Shown one piece after another: positions 28,885 to 37,982 of a DNA stretch of 64,000 bases. Each line of letters opens with the position of its first letter. Positions within the stretch are counted from its first letter, which is position 1. This stretch comes from Anaerolineales bacterium (GTDB taxonomy: Bacteria > Chloroflexota > Anaerolineae > Anaerolineales > Villigracilaceae). Under the pieces are notes generated by a model that was given only the letters and a program-made list of their open reading frames with translations, did no database searches and had not been told where the DNA came from. The position numbers were made by a program, and so were the translations under genes. The DNA lies in contig JAUQXA010000026.1 in assembly GCA_030834895.1 (NCBI GenBank), positions 44,253-108,252 on the forward strand, in the 5' to 3' direction.

Positions 28885-29702
28885 AAACCAAACTGCGGAT
28901 CGGCAAATACTGGCTCTACATCCCCCTGGTCGCCATGGCGATCTTCTATCTGCTTCCAATGTATGTAATGCTGGTAACAGGCTTCAAGAGTTTCGATGAA
29001 ATCGACCTAAAAACCATGTGGGACCTCCCGCGTGGGTTGGCATTCGACAATTATATCGAAGCCTATGCAAAGCTCTCGCCATTCTTATGGAACAGCTTCA
29101 AGATGGTAATCCCCGCCACCCTGCTCTCATCCATGCTTGGCTCGTTGAACGGTTTCATCCTTGCCAAGTGGAAATTCCGCGGCGCGGACATCATCTTTCC
29201 TGTCATCCTTTTTGGCATGTTCATCCCCTACCAAAGCATCCTTATCCCCCTCGTTCAATTCATGAACATGATCGGTATTACAGGGCTGCCCGGACTGGCG
29301 ATGGCACACATTATTTACGGCATCCCCATCACCACCCTGACCTTCCGTAACTATTATGCCAGCCTGCCACAGGAATTGCTCGAAGCCGCAAAAATCGATG
29401 GTGCGGATATGCTGGGAATTTACCGCTACATCCTCCTGCCTATTTCCATTCCAAGCTTCGTTGTGGTGCTCATCTGGCAATTCACTTCAGCCTGGAACGA
29501 CTTCCTCTTTGCGGTGGTGTTGACAGGCAATGAACAATGGCCCATCACCGTCGCGCTCAACAACATGGCAGGCAGCCAGATCATCGCTTGGAACGTCCAG
29601 ATGGCAGGGTCTCTGCTCGCCGCGCTTCCAACCCTGCTGGTCTACATCTTCCTGGGACAATACTTCCTGCGCGGTCTGCTGGCCGGCTCTCTAAAAGGCT
29701 GA
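28881..29702 (+). CDS. CUT1 sugar ABC permease, GtsC/MalG-like
   Basis: A 273-residue permease with six predicted membrane segments and the EAA loop LLEAAKIDGADMLGIYRYILLPISIP. The C-terminal LAGSLKG ending is typical of MalG-like subunits. It starts inside the end of the MalF-like gene (ATGA overlap), so the two are made together as a heterodimer. The following gene is a CUT2 ATPase of a different importer class, after a 49-base gap that carries GGAGTATGAACA. Confidence 0.88.
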   Translation: MKTKLRIGKYWLYIPLVAMAIFYLLPMYVMLVTGFKSFDEIDLKTMWDLPRGLAFDNYIEAYAKLSPFLWNSFKMVIPATLLSSMLGSLNGFILAKWKFRGADIIFPVILFGMFIPYQSILIPLVQFMNMIGITGLPGLAMAHIIYGIPITTLTFRNYYASLPQELLEAAKIDGADMLGIYRYILLPISIPSFVVVLIWQFTSAWNDFLFAVVLTGNEQWPITVALNNMAGSQIIAWNVQMAGSLLAALPTLLVYIFLGQYFLRGLLAGSLKG

Positions 29703-29751
29703 GCCTTTCAATTCATCCCATAAAACAAATTTATTTGTTGGAGTATGAACA

Positions 29752-31272
29752 ATGAAAACTCCCATCCTAGAAATGAAGAACATCACCAAGGAATTTCCCG
29801 GCGTAAAGGCATTAAGCAATGTAACCTTTCAAGTTGCCGAGGGCGAAATTCACTGCCTGGTTGGCGAAAACGGCGCAGGTAAGTCCACTCTGATGAAAGT
29901 ATTAAGCGGGGTATATCCTTATGGTTCCTACAGTGGTGATATTCTATTCGGCGGAAAAGTGCAACAATTCAGTGGAATCAGCGACAGCGAAAAGGCTGGC
30001 ATTGCCATCATTTATCAGGAACTGGCGCTTGTTCCTGAAATGACCGTCTACGAAAATATATTCCTCGGCAATGAAATAAAAAAGGGCACCAGAATCGATT
30101 GGAACGAGACGATCAAAAGGTCCAAGGAAATGCTGAAAAAGGTCAAATTGGACGTAAACCCAGAGGAAAAGATCAAGGACCTGGGCGTGGGGAAACAGCA
30201 ACTGGTCGAAATCGCAAAAGCCCTAAGCAAGGATGTAAAACTGCTTATTTTGGACGAGCCTACTTCCGCTCTGAACGAAGACGATTGCGACAACCTGCTT
30301 AACCTGCTGGGTGAACTCAAAGGACACGGCGTTACCTGTATTATGATTTCCCATAAACTAAAGGAAGTGATTCGAATTGCCGACTCAGTGACAGTGTTGC
30401 GCGATGGACAGACAATTTGCACACTGTCTGCGCAAGAGGGCAAAATTACCGAAAACGAGCTCATCAAGCACATGGTGGGACGCGAAATTGATAATATTTA
30501 TCCCAAACGAAAAAGCAGGCAGTTTGGTGGAATTACGCTGGAGATCAAGAATTTGAGCGCTTACAATCCTGCTGTCGGAAGAGATATTCTCAAAGATGTA
30601 TCGTTCAACGTGCGGAAGGGTGAAATCGTAGGCTTTGCAGGCTTGATGGGATCGGGAAGGACTGAACTCGCCCATAGTATATTTGGCAATCCGAATGGTT
30701 ATCGTATTAACGGCGAGATGTTTGTAAAAGGCAGGAAGGCGAATTTCACCCATCCTGAGGATGCCATCAAAGCAGGAGTGGCCTATGTAACAGAAGACCG
30801 CAAAGGCAACGGGCTCATCCTCATCCAAGATGTAAAACAAAACATCACCCTTGCAAATTTACGGGAGATAGCCAAGCGTGGGGTGGTTAACGATAACGAT
30901 GAAGTCAAGGTCGGCAATGAATACAAAGGCTCGTTGAACATCAAGACGCCAAGCATCGAGCAAAAGGTATCGAACCTGAGCGGCGGGAATCAGCAAAAGG
31001 TATCCCTGAGCAAGTGGCTCTTCGTAAAACCCGAAGTGCTGATCCTGGACGAACCAACTCGCGGCATTGATGTGGGGGCCAAGTATGAAATCTACACGAT
31101 TATGAACCGGCTGGTGGAACAGGGAATGAGCATCATCATGATCTCGTCCGAACTGCCCGAAATCTTGGGCATGAGCGACAGGGTTTATATCGTCTCCGGT
31201 GGCAGAATCACCGGGGAAATGTCCATCGAGGAAGCCACGCAGGAAAAAATCATGCAGAAAGCAGTAAATTGA
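29752..31272 (+). CDS. CUT2 sugar ABC ATPase, GguA/XylG-like
   Basis: A 506-residue double ATPase typical of CUT2 importers. Domain 1 has Walker A GENGAGKST, a signature LGVGKQQLVEIAKAL and Walker B LLILDEPTSALNE. Domain 2 has a degenerate loop GLMGSGRTE in place of Walker A, signature LSGGNQQKVSLSKWL and Walker B VLILDEPTRGID, the usual asymmetry of this class. The nearest likely partner is the ChvE-like half of the fusion lipoprotein. The following GguB/XylH-like permease completes the set. Confidence 0.9.
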   Translation: MKTPILEMKNITKEFPGVKALSNVTFQVAEGEIHCLVGENGAGKSTLMKVLSGVYPYGSYSGDILFGGKVQQFSGISDSEKAGIAIIYQELALVPEMTVYENIFLGNEIKKGTRIDWNETIKRSKEMLKKVKLDVNPEEKIKDLGVGKQQLVEIAKALSKDVKLLILDEPTSALNEDDCDNLLNLLGELKGHGVTCIMISHKLKEVIRIADSVTVLRDGQTICTLSAQEGKITENELIKHMVGREIDNIYPKRKSRQFGGITLEIKNLSAYNPAVGRDILKDVSFNVRKGEIVGFAGLMGSGRTELAHSIFGNPNGYRINGEMFVKGRKANFTHPEDAIKAGVAYVTEDRKGNGLILIQDVKQNITLANLREIAKRGVVNDNDEVKVGNEYKGSLNIKTPSIEQKVSNLSGGNQQKVSLSKWLFVKPEVLILDEPTRGIDVGAKYEIYTIMNRLVEQGMSIIMISSELPEILGMSDRVYIVSGGRITGEMSIEEATQEKIMQKAVN

Positions 31273-31283
31273 GGAGGCGCAGG

Positions 31284-32489
31284 ATGACATTCTTCAAGGA
31301 CTTACAAAAATTATTGGGGCAAAACATCCGTGAATACGGCATGTACATCGCCTTATTCATTATCATGGCAATATTCGCCATCACCACAGACGGGATTTTC
31401 ATCTCATCCAGGAACATCAGCAACCTGATAAATCAGACGGGTTACGTTGCAGTCCTTGCTGTCGGCATGACACTGGTTATTGTTATCCGCCACATCGACC
31501 TCTCCGTTGGTTACCTCTCCGGATTTCTGGGTGCGCTGGCGGCAATTGCCATGGCCGACCCGAAAGTCATCAGCAGCGGGATGAACCTGCCAGTAGGAGT
31601 GGTAATCCTCATGGTATTAGTGCTCGGTATTGTTGCCGGATTGTTGATTGCCTTCCTTGTGGCGGACCTCGGAATTCCAGCATTTGTCGCCACACTTGCA
31701 GGCTGGCTGGGGTATCGTGGCGCGCTTCAACTGGTGACCGCAGGCACAGGTACCATTATCATTAACAATGAAATCTTCAACGCGTTTAGCAACAACTACA
31801 TCCCCGACATCCCCGGCCTCAACTTTTTACCTGGCGTTCACAAGTTGACGCTAGTCCTTGGCGCCCTTGCCATTATCCTGCTCATCATCAGCCAGATCAG
31901 GGACCGTAAAACAAAAATTTCTTACGGCTTTGAGGTTCTACCGATGGATATGTTTATCCTGAAACTGGTGTTCATGGCGTTTTTACTGGCGGGTATTACC
32001 TGGATCATGGCAGGCTATAACGGTCTTTCCTGGACTGTCGTTATTGTGTTGGTTGTTGTCGGAATCTATGATTTCATCACAGCACACACTGTACTCGGCA
32101 GGCACATTTACGCCGTTGGCGGCAACCCGGAGGCAGCTGAGTTGAGCGGTATTAGTGTCAAGAAAATTACCTACATGGTTTTTGGTTCGATGGGAATGCT
32201 TGCCGCCTTGTCAGGCATCTTGTATGCCTCCCGTTTTAAGTCTGCTACAACCACAGCCGGAGCAGGGCTGGAGTTTGATGCCATTACAGCAGCATTCATC
32301 GGCGGCGTATCGCCTGCAGGCGGCATCGGCAAGGTTGTCGGCTCACTAATCGGCGCCCTAGTGATGGGCTCACTTTCCAGTGGCATGAACCTGATGAACA
32401 TTGATATCTCTATTCAATATATCGTCAAGGCCGCCGTGCTGGCAATCGCGGTCATCTTCGATGTGGCAACCCGAAACAAGGGTAAATAA
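31284..32489 (+). CDS. CUT2 sugar ABC permease, GguB/XylH-like
   Basis: A 401-residue permease of the branched-chain/ribose-type (BPD_transp_2) fold with about ten membrane segments. VLAVGMTLVIVIRHIDLSVG and AVGGNPEAAELSGISVKK are signature regions of sugar CUT2 permeases. The ATG at 31284 follows GGAGGCGCAGG; a TTG at 31269 would add five residues. It closes operon 1, followed by a strong terminator. Confidence 0.9.
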   Translation: MTFFKDLQKLLGQNIREYGMYIALFIIMAIFAITTDGIFISSRNISNLINQTGYVAVLAVGMTLVIVIRHIDLSVGYLSGFLGALAAIAMADPKVISSGMNLPVGVVILMVLVLGIVAGLLIAFLVADLGIPAFVATLAGWLGYRGALQLVTAGTGTIIINNEIFNAFSNNYIPDIPGLNFLPGVHKLTLVLGALAIILLIISQIRDRKTKISYGFEVLPMDMFILKLVFMAFLLAGITWIMAGYNGLSWTVVIVLVVVGIYDFITAHTVLGRHIYAVGGNPEAAELSGISVKKITYMVFGSMGMLAALSGILYASRFKSATTTAGAGLEFDAITAAFIGGVSPAGGIGKVVGSLIGALVMGSLSSGMNLMNIDISIQYIVKAAVLAIAVIFDVATRNKGK

Positions 32490-32516
32490 ACAGTAGCAGC
32501 CATAAAATCAATCTCG

Positions 32517-32549
32517 CCAATAACGCATCGCACGATGCGTTATTGGTTT
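32517..32549 (+). terminator. Terminator of sugar operon 1
   Basis: CCAATAACGCATCG (32517-32530) and CGATGCGTTATTGG (32533-32546) form a nearly loopless stem followed by TTTAAA. The remaining 32550-32668 is AT-rich without a gene. Confidence 0.75.
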
Positions 32550-32668
32550 AAAGCGGATATGTACAAAAGGGATATTAAGGCTGTAATTTCTGTCACGTGC
32601 CTCTCACATTAAAGTAAAAAAATAGGGAATTTAGACCAAATAGCGCAAAATAAATACAAATTTGGTGC

Positions 32669-32696
32669 TTGATTTTTTTTAAATAGTCAGTATAAT
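32669..32696 (+). promoter_or_regulatory. Promoter of ROK regulator 2
   Basis: TTGATT (32669-32674), a 16-base spacer and TATAAT (32691-32696), with the ATG 52 bases downstream of the -10. Confidence 0.7.
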
Positions 32697-32729
32697 TTGT
32701 TTAGTTAGTTTATCCAATGATTAAACAAA
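32696..32729 (+). promoter_or_regulatory. Candidate ROK operator 2
   Basis: TTTGTTTA (32696-32703) and TAAACAAA (32722-32729) form an inverted repeat across the transcription start region. GTTTAGTTAGTTTA within it resembles the half-site of the operator before ROK 1 but the internal symmetry is poorer. Confidence 0.5.
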
Positions 32730-32747
32730 GTCTGGATATCACCCACC

Positions 32748-33959
32748 ATGATTACTGGCGACCAGGAAAAAGTACGGAAGATAAACAGATCGCTCGTTCT
32801 AAACACCCTTCGGCTTCACGCCCCCGTATCTCGTGCGCAAGTGGCTAATTTCACAGGGTTGACCCGCGGCACGGTTTCCAACATTGTCAACGTTTTGATC
32901 GAAGACGGGCTGGTTTTCGAGGATAAGCTGGAAGACTCAAAAATCGGACGTCCGTCCATCCTGTTGGGATTAAGACCCGATGGCGGCGCGGTGGTCGGGG
33001 TGGAAGTCGGGGTGGATTTTATTTCAGTGCTTCTTACCAATTTTGTGGCTGAAACTTTATGGGAAGTCAGAGTAGAAACGTCGCCTTCACAATCTCAAAC
33101 CGAAATTATCAATCAGGCAGAAAAATATATAGACCAGGCACTTTCAATCGCCAAGGAACAGGAATTGCGGCCGCTGGGTATTGGTGTGGGACTGCCCGGT
33201 CTTGTCAATACAAGGCAGGGTAATTTAATTGTTGCCCCCAACCTGCATTGGACAAACGTGCCTCTCCGCTTGATCTGGAATCAACGTTTCCACCTGCCCG
33301 TCTATATTGAAAATGAGGCAAATCTGGCGGCGCTGGGCGAGTATTATTTTGGCGTGGCACGGAATGTGGATAATTTTATTTGTCTCACCTCAGGCATTGG
33401 TCTGGGTGGTGGAATTATGATTGACGGCAGGCTGTTCCGTGGTGGACATGGCTACGGCGGAGAGATAGGGCATATCCAGCGTGATCCGCAAGGCGAACAG
33501 TGTGGCTGCGGACGCATCGGTTGCTGGGAAACCCAGGTCGGTCCGCGCGCAGTGTTGCAGAGGGTTAAAAAGGAATTTCAAACCCATCACGATCAGTCCC
33601 TGCTGGATGCCTGTTCAGGCGACCTCAACAACCTCACCTTTGAGATCGTCGTACAATTTGCCTCTAACGGAGATGCGATCTGCCGCAAGGCAATTGAAGA
33701 AGTTGCCGTCAATTTGGGCGTGGGGATTGCCGACCTGGTGAATATTTTCAACCCCAATTTGGTAATCATCGGGGGAGCGTTTATCTCAGCAAAAGACATT
33801 ATGCAATCGATCATCGAAAAGACGATTTTTTCCAACGCATTACAACCATCCACCGATAACCTGCAAATTAAGTTCTCTGAGCGCAACACTGAAGCCTGCG
33901 TCTTGGGAGCTGTTGCTGTTGTGTTGGATGATATTTTGCGCGAAATGGTAATCAGTTAG
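32748..33959 (+). CDS. ROK family transcriptional regulator (XylR-like) 2
   Basis: A 403-residue paralogue of ROK 1 with the same layout: winged helix-turn-helix (SRAQVANFTGLTRGTVSNIVNVLI, about 23-46), a GVEVGVDFISVLLTNFV region, IENEANLAALGE (a variant of the sugar-site ENDANA motif) and the zinc motif CGCGRIGCWE. It heads the operon that runs through the double XylF-like lipoprotein, XylG- and XylH-like genes, xylA and xylB, so xylose is the best guess for the inducer. DNA binding would be near its own promoter. Confidence 0.9.
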   Translation: MITGDQEKVRKINRSLVLNTLRLHAPVSRAQVANFTGLTRGTVSNIVNVLIEDGLVFEDKLEDSKIGRPSILLGLRPDGGAVVGVEVGVDFISVLLTNFVAETLWEVRVETSPSQSQTEIINQAEKYIDQALSIAKEQELRPLGIGVGLPGLVNTRQGNLIVAPNLHWTNVPLRLIWNQRFHLPVYIENEANLAALGEYYFGVARNVDNFICLTSGIGLGGGIMIDGRLFRGGHGYGGEIGHIQRDPQGEQCGCGRIGCWETQVGPRAVLQRVKKEFQTHHDQSLLDACSGDLNNLTFEIVVQFASNGDAICRKAIEEVAVNLGVGIADLVNIFNPNLVIIGGAFISAKDIMQSIIEKTIFSNALQPSTDNLQIKFSERNTEACVLGAVAVVLDDILREMVIS

Positions 33960-34000
33960 AGTCGTCATCAAGCGCTTTTATCCTGGAGAACAATTTTTAC

Positions 34001-34088
34001 GGAGGTGTTACTTAGAGATATCATAACTGATTGTCCAAAGAAATACGTGTCGAGAAAGTTCAACCAAATTTTTCAAGAAGGAGATTGA
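34001..34088 (+). other. Leader with orphan GGAGGTG site before the tandem SBP gene
   Basis: GGAGGTG (34001-34007) lies 89 bases before the SBP ATG at 34090. The GTG at 34005 opens a 27-codon frame whose TGA (34086-34088) ends one base before that ATG, but it overlaps the ribosome site and may not be translated. Confidence 0.4.
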
Positions 34089-34089
34089 A

Positions 34090-36252
34090 ATGAAATCCAA
34101 TCGTATTTTAATGACCATTTTCTCGTTGATGGTCATCGCGTCAATGCTTCTTGCCGGCTGCGGCGGCGGCCAACAGGCTGCCTCCGGTGAAAAAGTCAAA
34201 GTCGGCCTTTCGTTTTCCGATTTTGCGACCGAACGCTGGAAGAACGAAGAAGTTCTGATGCGCAAGTTGCTCGAAGAAAAAGGCTACGAAGTCCTCTCAG
34301 CTGAAGCCAACCATGACGTCAAGCTCCAGAACGACCAGATCGACAACATGGTTAGCCAGGGCGTCAAGGGCTTGATCGTAATCGCTGAAGACGGCGACGC
34401 CGTTGTCACCTCCGTGGACAAGGCTGCCGACGCCGGCGTGAAAGTAATCGCCTATGACCGCCTGATCAAGACCTCCAAGATCGCCGCCTACCTGTCCTTC
34501 GACAACGTCGAAGTTGGTCGCCAACAGGCTCTCGGCGTCATGGCTGCCATCGATGCCGACAACTGGGATGTGGCCGCCAACGGTCCCGCCCGCGTTGTCC
34601 AACTCGCCGGCTCCCCCACCGACAACAATGCCACCCTTTTCACCAAGGGCCAGACTGAAGTCCTGCAACCCTACGTCGACAGCGGCAAGATCGAAATCGT
34701 CGCCCAACAAGGCATCGACAATTGGGATGCCGCCAACGCCCTCAAGGTGATGGAGAACATCCTCACTGCCCAGAACAATGACATCGACGCAGTCGTCGCC
34801 TCCAATGACGGCACCGGTCTCGGCGCCCTCCAGGCGATGAAGGCTCAGGGTCTGGCTGGCAAGGTCCCGATATCCGGTCAAGATGCCACCGCTGACGGCT
34901 GCAACAGCATCGTCAAGGGTGAACTCACCGTCTCCATCCTCAAAGACATCCGCAATCTCTCCCCGCTTGCCGTCGATGTGATGGACAAGCTCCTCAAGGG
35001 CGAGGCAGTCGAGGGCATGAAGAACTTCACCCTCGCTGAACTCACCGTCGATGACACCAAGCAAGGCGAAGTCCCGTGCGTGTTCCTCGAAGTCCAACAA
35101 GTCAACAAGGACAACGTGTACGACCTCGTCGTCAAGAGTGAATTCCAGTCCTATGACGATGTCTATCGTGACATCCCCGAAGACCAGCGCCCTCCCAAAC
35201 CCGGTGAAGCTGCAGCTCCTGCCGCTCCGGCTGAAACCATCAAAGTCGGCCTTTCGTTTTCCGACTTTGCGACCGAACGCTGGAAGAACGAAGAAGTCCT
35301 GATGCGCAAGTTGCTCGAAGAAAAAGGCTACGAAGTCCTCTCAGCTGAAGCCAACCATGACGTCAAGCTCCAGAACGACCAGATCGACAACATGGTCACC
35401 CAGGGCGTCAAGGGCTTGATCGTAATCGCTGAAGACGGCGACGCCGTTGTCACCTCCGTGGACAAGGCTGCCGACGCCGGCGTGAAAGTGATCGCCTACG
35501 ACCGCCTCATCAAGACCCCCAAGATCGCCGCCTACCTGTCCTTCGATAACGTCGAAGTTGGTCGCCAACAGGCTCTCGGCGTGATGACAGCTCTCGGACT
35601 TCCCGGAAGCACTACGTGGACCAAGGACAACCCCGCCAAGGTGGTTCAGCTCGCTGGTTCCCCCACCGACAACAACGCCACCCTCTTCACCAAGGGCCAG
35701 ACTGAAGTCCTGCAACCCTATGTTGACAGCGGCGTGATCAAGATTGTTGCCCAACAAGGCATCGACAATTGGGATGCCGCCAACGCCCTCAAGGTGATGG
35801 AGAACATCCTCACCGCTCAGAACAACAAGGTCGACGCTGTGGTGGCTTCCAACGACGGCACCGCCCTCGGCGCCCTCCAGGCAATGAAGGCTCAGGGTCT
35901 GGCTGGCAAGGTCCCGATATCCGGTCAGGATGCCACCGCTGACGGCTCCAACAGCATCGTCAAAGGCGAACTCACCGTCTCCATCCTCAAGGACATCCGC
36001 AACCTCTCCCCGCTCGCAGTTGATGTTATGGACAAGCTGATCAAGGGTGAGGCTGTCGAAGGCATGAAGAACTTCACCCTCGCTGAACTGACCGTCGACG
36101 ACACCAAGAAGGGCGAAGTGCCCTGCGTGTTCCTCGAAGTCCAACAAGTCAACAAGGACAACGTGTACGACCTCGTCGTCAAGAGCGAATTCCAAGCCTA
36201 TGACGATGTCTACCGCGACATCCCCGAAGACCAGCGCCCTCCCAAACCCTAA
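34090..36252 (+). CDS. Tandem double XylF-like sugar-binding lipoprotein
   Basis: A 720-residue lipoprotein with lipobox LAGC (C24). It holds two complete type I periplasmic binding domains (about 36-371 and 384-720) joined by GEAAAPAAPAET. Each opens VGLSFSDFATERWKNEE, has VKVIAYDRLI and NNATLFTKGQTEVLQP and ends VYRDIPEDQRPPKP. The domains are nearly identical except for a block after GVM (AAIDADNWDVAANGPAR against TALGLPGSTTWTKDNPAK) and a Cys/Ser change (DGCNSIV, DGSNSIV). Neighbouring xylG, xylH and xylA point to xylose. SD AAGGAGATTGAA precedes the ATG. Confidence 0.92.
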   Translation: MKSNRILMTIFSLMVIASMLLAGCGGGQQAASGEKVKVGLSFSDFATERWKNEEVLMRKLLEEKGYEVLSAEANHDVKLQNDQIDNMVSQGVKGLIVIAEDGDAVVTSVDKAADAGVKVIAYDRLIKTSKIAAYLSFDNVEVGRQQALGVMAAIDADNWDVAANGPARVVQLAGSPTDNNATLFTKGQTEVLQPYVDSGKIEIVAQQGIDNWDAANALKVMENILTAQNNDIDAVVASNDGTGLGALQAMKAQGLAGKVPISGQDATADGCNSIVKGELTVSILKDIRNLSPLAVDVMDKLLKGEAVEGMKNFTLAELTVDDTKQGEVPCVFLEVQQVNKDNVYDLVVKSEFQSYDDVYRDIPEDQRPPKPGEAAAPAAPAETIKVGLSFSDFATERWKNEEVLMRKLLEEKGYEVLSAEANHDVKLQNDQIDNMVTQGVKGLIVIAEDGDAVVTSVDKAADAGVKVIAYDRLIKTPKIAAYLSFDNVEVGRQQALGVMTALGLPGSTTWTKDNPAKVVQLAGSPTDNNATLFTKGQTEVLQPYVDSGVIKIVAQQGIDNWDAANALKVMENILTAQNNKVDAVVASNDGTALGALQAMKAQGLAGKVPISGQDATADGSNSIVKGELTVSILKDIRNLSPLAVDVMDKLIKGEAVEGMKNFTLAELTVDDTKKGEVPCVFLEVQQVNKDNVYDLVVKSEFQAYDDVYRDIPEDQRPPKP
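34198..35202 (+). repeat. Tandem coding repeat, copy 1
   Basis: Codes for the first XylF-like domain (1005 bases). High DNA identity to copy 2 with a short divergent block around 34547-34605. Confidence 0.9.
35242..36249 (+). repeat. Tandem coding repeat, copy 2
   Basis: Codes for the second XylF-like domain (1008 bases, one codon longer than copy 1, at the divergent block 35587-35652). It lacks the signal peptide. Confidence 0.9.
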
Positions 36253-36273
36253 TTAATTTTTCCATCACGCTCC

Positions 36274-36304
36274 TCCCCGGTCTTCAATCTTTGGAGACCG
36301 GGGA
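36274..36304 (+). other. Intercistronic hairpin after the tandem SBP gene
   Basis: TCCCCGGTCT (36274-36283) pairs with AGACCGGGGA (36295-36304), without a T-tract. It is placed as in operon 1, behind the SBP gene and before the transport components. The rest of the 36305-36425 gap is AT-rich. Confidence 0.65.
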
Positions 36305-36425
36305 ACTCACAGGGCAAAACATTTCTATAAAAACTTCACACATTCTTGTAAATTAGTCTAAAATAAAAGAAAAAAATCATGGACAGTTCACAAGCCCTGC
36401 CCTGGACGGAGCAAAGGAGTTAATA

Positions 36426-37982
36426 GTGGAAAACGATATTATTCTCGAATTCAGGAACGTAACCAAAAAATTTCCCGGGGTAGTGGCGTTGAACGATGTC
36501 TCTTTTAAGATTCACCGTGGTGAAATCCACGGGATATGCGGGGAAAACGGGGCGGGCAAATCCACCCTGATGAAGATCCTGGCCGGTGTATATCCCTGGG
36601 GGTCCTATGAAGGACAGGTCCTTTATGAAGGACACGAATTGAAACTGATCGACGCGTCCATCCGCCAGGCTGCGGAAGAGGGGATAGCAATCGTCTACCA
36701 GGAATTAACACTAGTACCCACTATCACCGTCGGTGAAAATATTTACTTGGGGAAAGAGCCTGCAGAGCGCGGGATCGTCAACTGGGAGAAGCTCTACTCC
36801 AATACCCAGAAGGTATTGGACAAGTACCATTTGGATGTTCCACCAAGGAGCATCGTCCGCCATCTGGGAGTGAGCAAGATGCAGATGACGGAAATCGCCA
36901 AGGCGCTTGCGGAAGATGCCAAGATCCTGATTTTGGATGAACCGACCAGCGCGCTCGCCGAGACGGAAATTGAACAACTAATGGAGATTCTGCGGGGTCT
37001 TAAAGAACACGGCGTTACCTGTATTTACATCAGCCATAAACTGGATGAGTTCTTCCAGATTACAGATTCGATCACAGTGCTCCGCGATGGAAAGACAGTC
37101 ATCACCCAACCGACCAAGGAACTGAATACTGAAAGCCTGGTGCGCCACATGGTGGGGCGTGAAATGAAGGAACGGTTCCCCAAGGGCAACCGCAAACCCG
37201 GTGAGGTCATTCTCGAGGTTGAGGACCTGCATGCGCTGGACCCCCAAGATGCTTCCTATGAGGTTCTTAAGGGTGTTTCCTTCAATCTTCGTCGTGGCGA
37301 GATCCTCGGGATAGCAGGATTGATGGGATCCGGGCGCACCGAGTTAGTAATGACCCTGTTTGGCGAGTACGCCAAAATCAACCGGGGAAAGATCAGGCTG
37401 GAAGGGCGCGAGATCACCGTCCGTAATTCACGGGAAGCCATGCAACACGGCATCAGCCTGGTCCCGGAAGATCGCAAACTACATGGACTGGTGTTGATGC
37501 AATCCATCCTGCGAAATATATCGTTAGCCAACCTTGATCGATTTGCATCCTTTATGCGGGTCGATGATTTAGCCGAATTGAAGGAAAGCTTGGAATTTGC
37601 GCAAAGCCTGTCAATCAAGGCACCCAACCTGCACGCGGCGGCAGATTCACTGTCTGGTGGCAACCAGCAAAAAGTCGTGATCTCGAAATGGCTCATGTCC
37701 CGTCCAAAGGTGTTAATTATGGACGACCCTACCAGAGGCATCGATGTGGGAACCAAATATGAGATATATAAGATCATGAACGATTTGAGCGAGAAAGGGA
37801 TTGGGATTATCATGATCTCCAGTGACCTTGAGGAGGTCTTGGGCATGTCAGATCGGATCATGGTCATGTGTGAAGACCGATCCGTCACAACGCTTGATAT
37901 TTCCGACGCAACACAGGAAAAGATCATGGCATTGGCCACCGGGGTGGCATCCAACTCCGTACCAGAAAGGTTACCTTTATGA
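36426..37982 (+). CDS. xylG: Xylose-type CUT2 ABC ATPase, XylG-like
   Basis: A 518-residue double ATPase starting with GTG behind AAGGAGTTAATA. Domain 1: Walker A GENGAGKST, signature LGVSKMQMTEIAKAL, Walker B ILILDEPTSALAE. Domain 2: loop GLMGSGRTE, signature LSGGNQQKVVISKWL and VLIMDDPTRGID, in which the usual Glu of the second Walker B is Asp (MDDP). That change lies in the normally degenerate half and may be neutral. It overlaps the permease gene by ATGA and lies directly before xylH and xylA. Confidence 0.9.
   Translation: MENDIILEFRNVTKKFPGVVALNDVSFKIHRGEIHGICGENGAGKSTLMKILAGVYPWGSYEGQVLYEGHELKLIDASIRQAAEEGIAIVYQELTLVPTITVGENIYLGKEPAERGIVNWEKLYSNTQKVLDKYHLDVPPRSIVRHLGVSKMQMTEIAKALAEDAKILILDEPTSALAETEIEQLMEILRGLKEHGVTCIYISHKLDEFFQITDSITVLRDGKTVITQPTKELNTESLVRHMVGREMKERFPKGNRKPGEVILEVEDLHALDPQDASYEVLKGVSFNLRRGEILGIAGLMGSGRTELVMTLFGEYAKINRGKIRLEGREITVRNSREAMQHGISLVPEDRKLHGLVLMQSILRNISLANLDRFASFMRVDDLAELKESLEFAQSLSIKAPNLHAAADSLSGGNQQKVVISKWLMSRPKVLIMDDPTRGIDVGTKYEIYKIMNDLSEKGIGIIMISSDLEEVLGMSDRIMVMCEDRSVTTLDISDATQEKIMALATGVASNSVPERLPL

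Noticed and set aside
34005..34088. 27-codon leader peptide gene before the tandem SBP gene
   Set aside because: Its GTG is inside the GGAGGTG site, so normal initiation is unlikely; listed only as a leader.
35341..36195. Antisense frame rich in Gly/Asp/His across the tandem SBP
   Set aside because: It appears twice only because the sense repeat is duplicated and mirrors its codons.
34195..36250. Long repeats in the 34-36 kb region seen as CRISPR or mobile element
   Set aside because: They are two coding copies of a binding domain in one open frame with a linker; unit length (about 1005 bases) and coding match exclude CRISPR.
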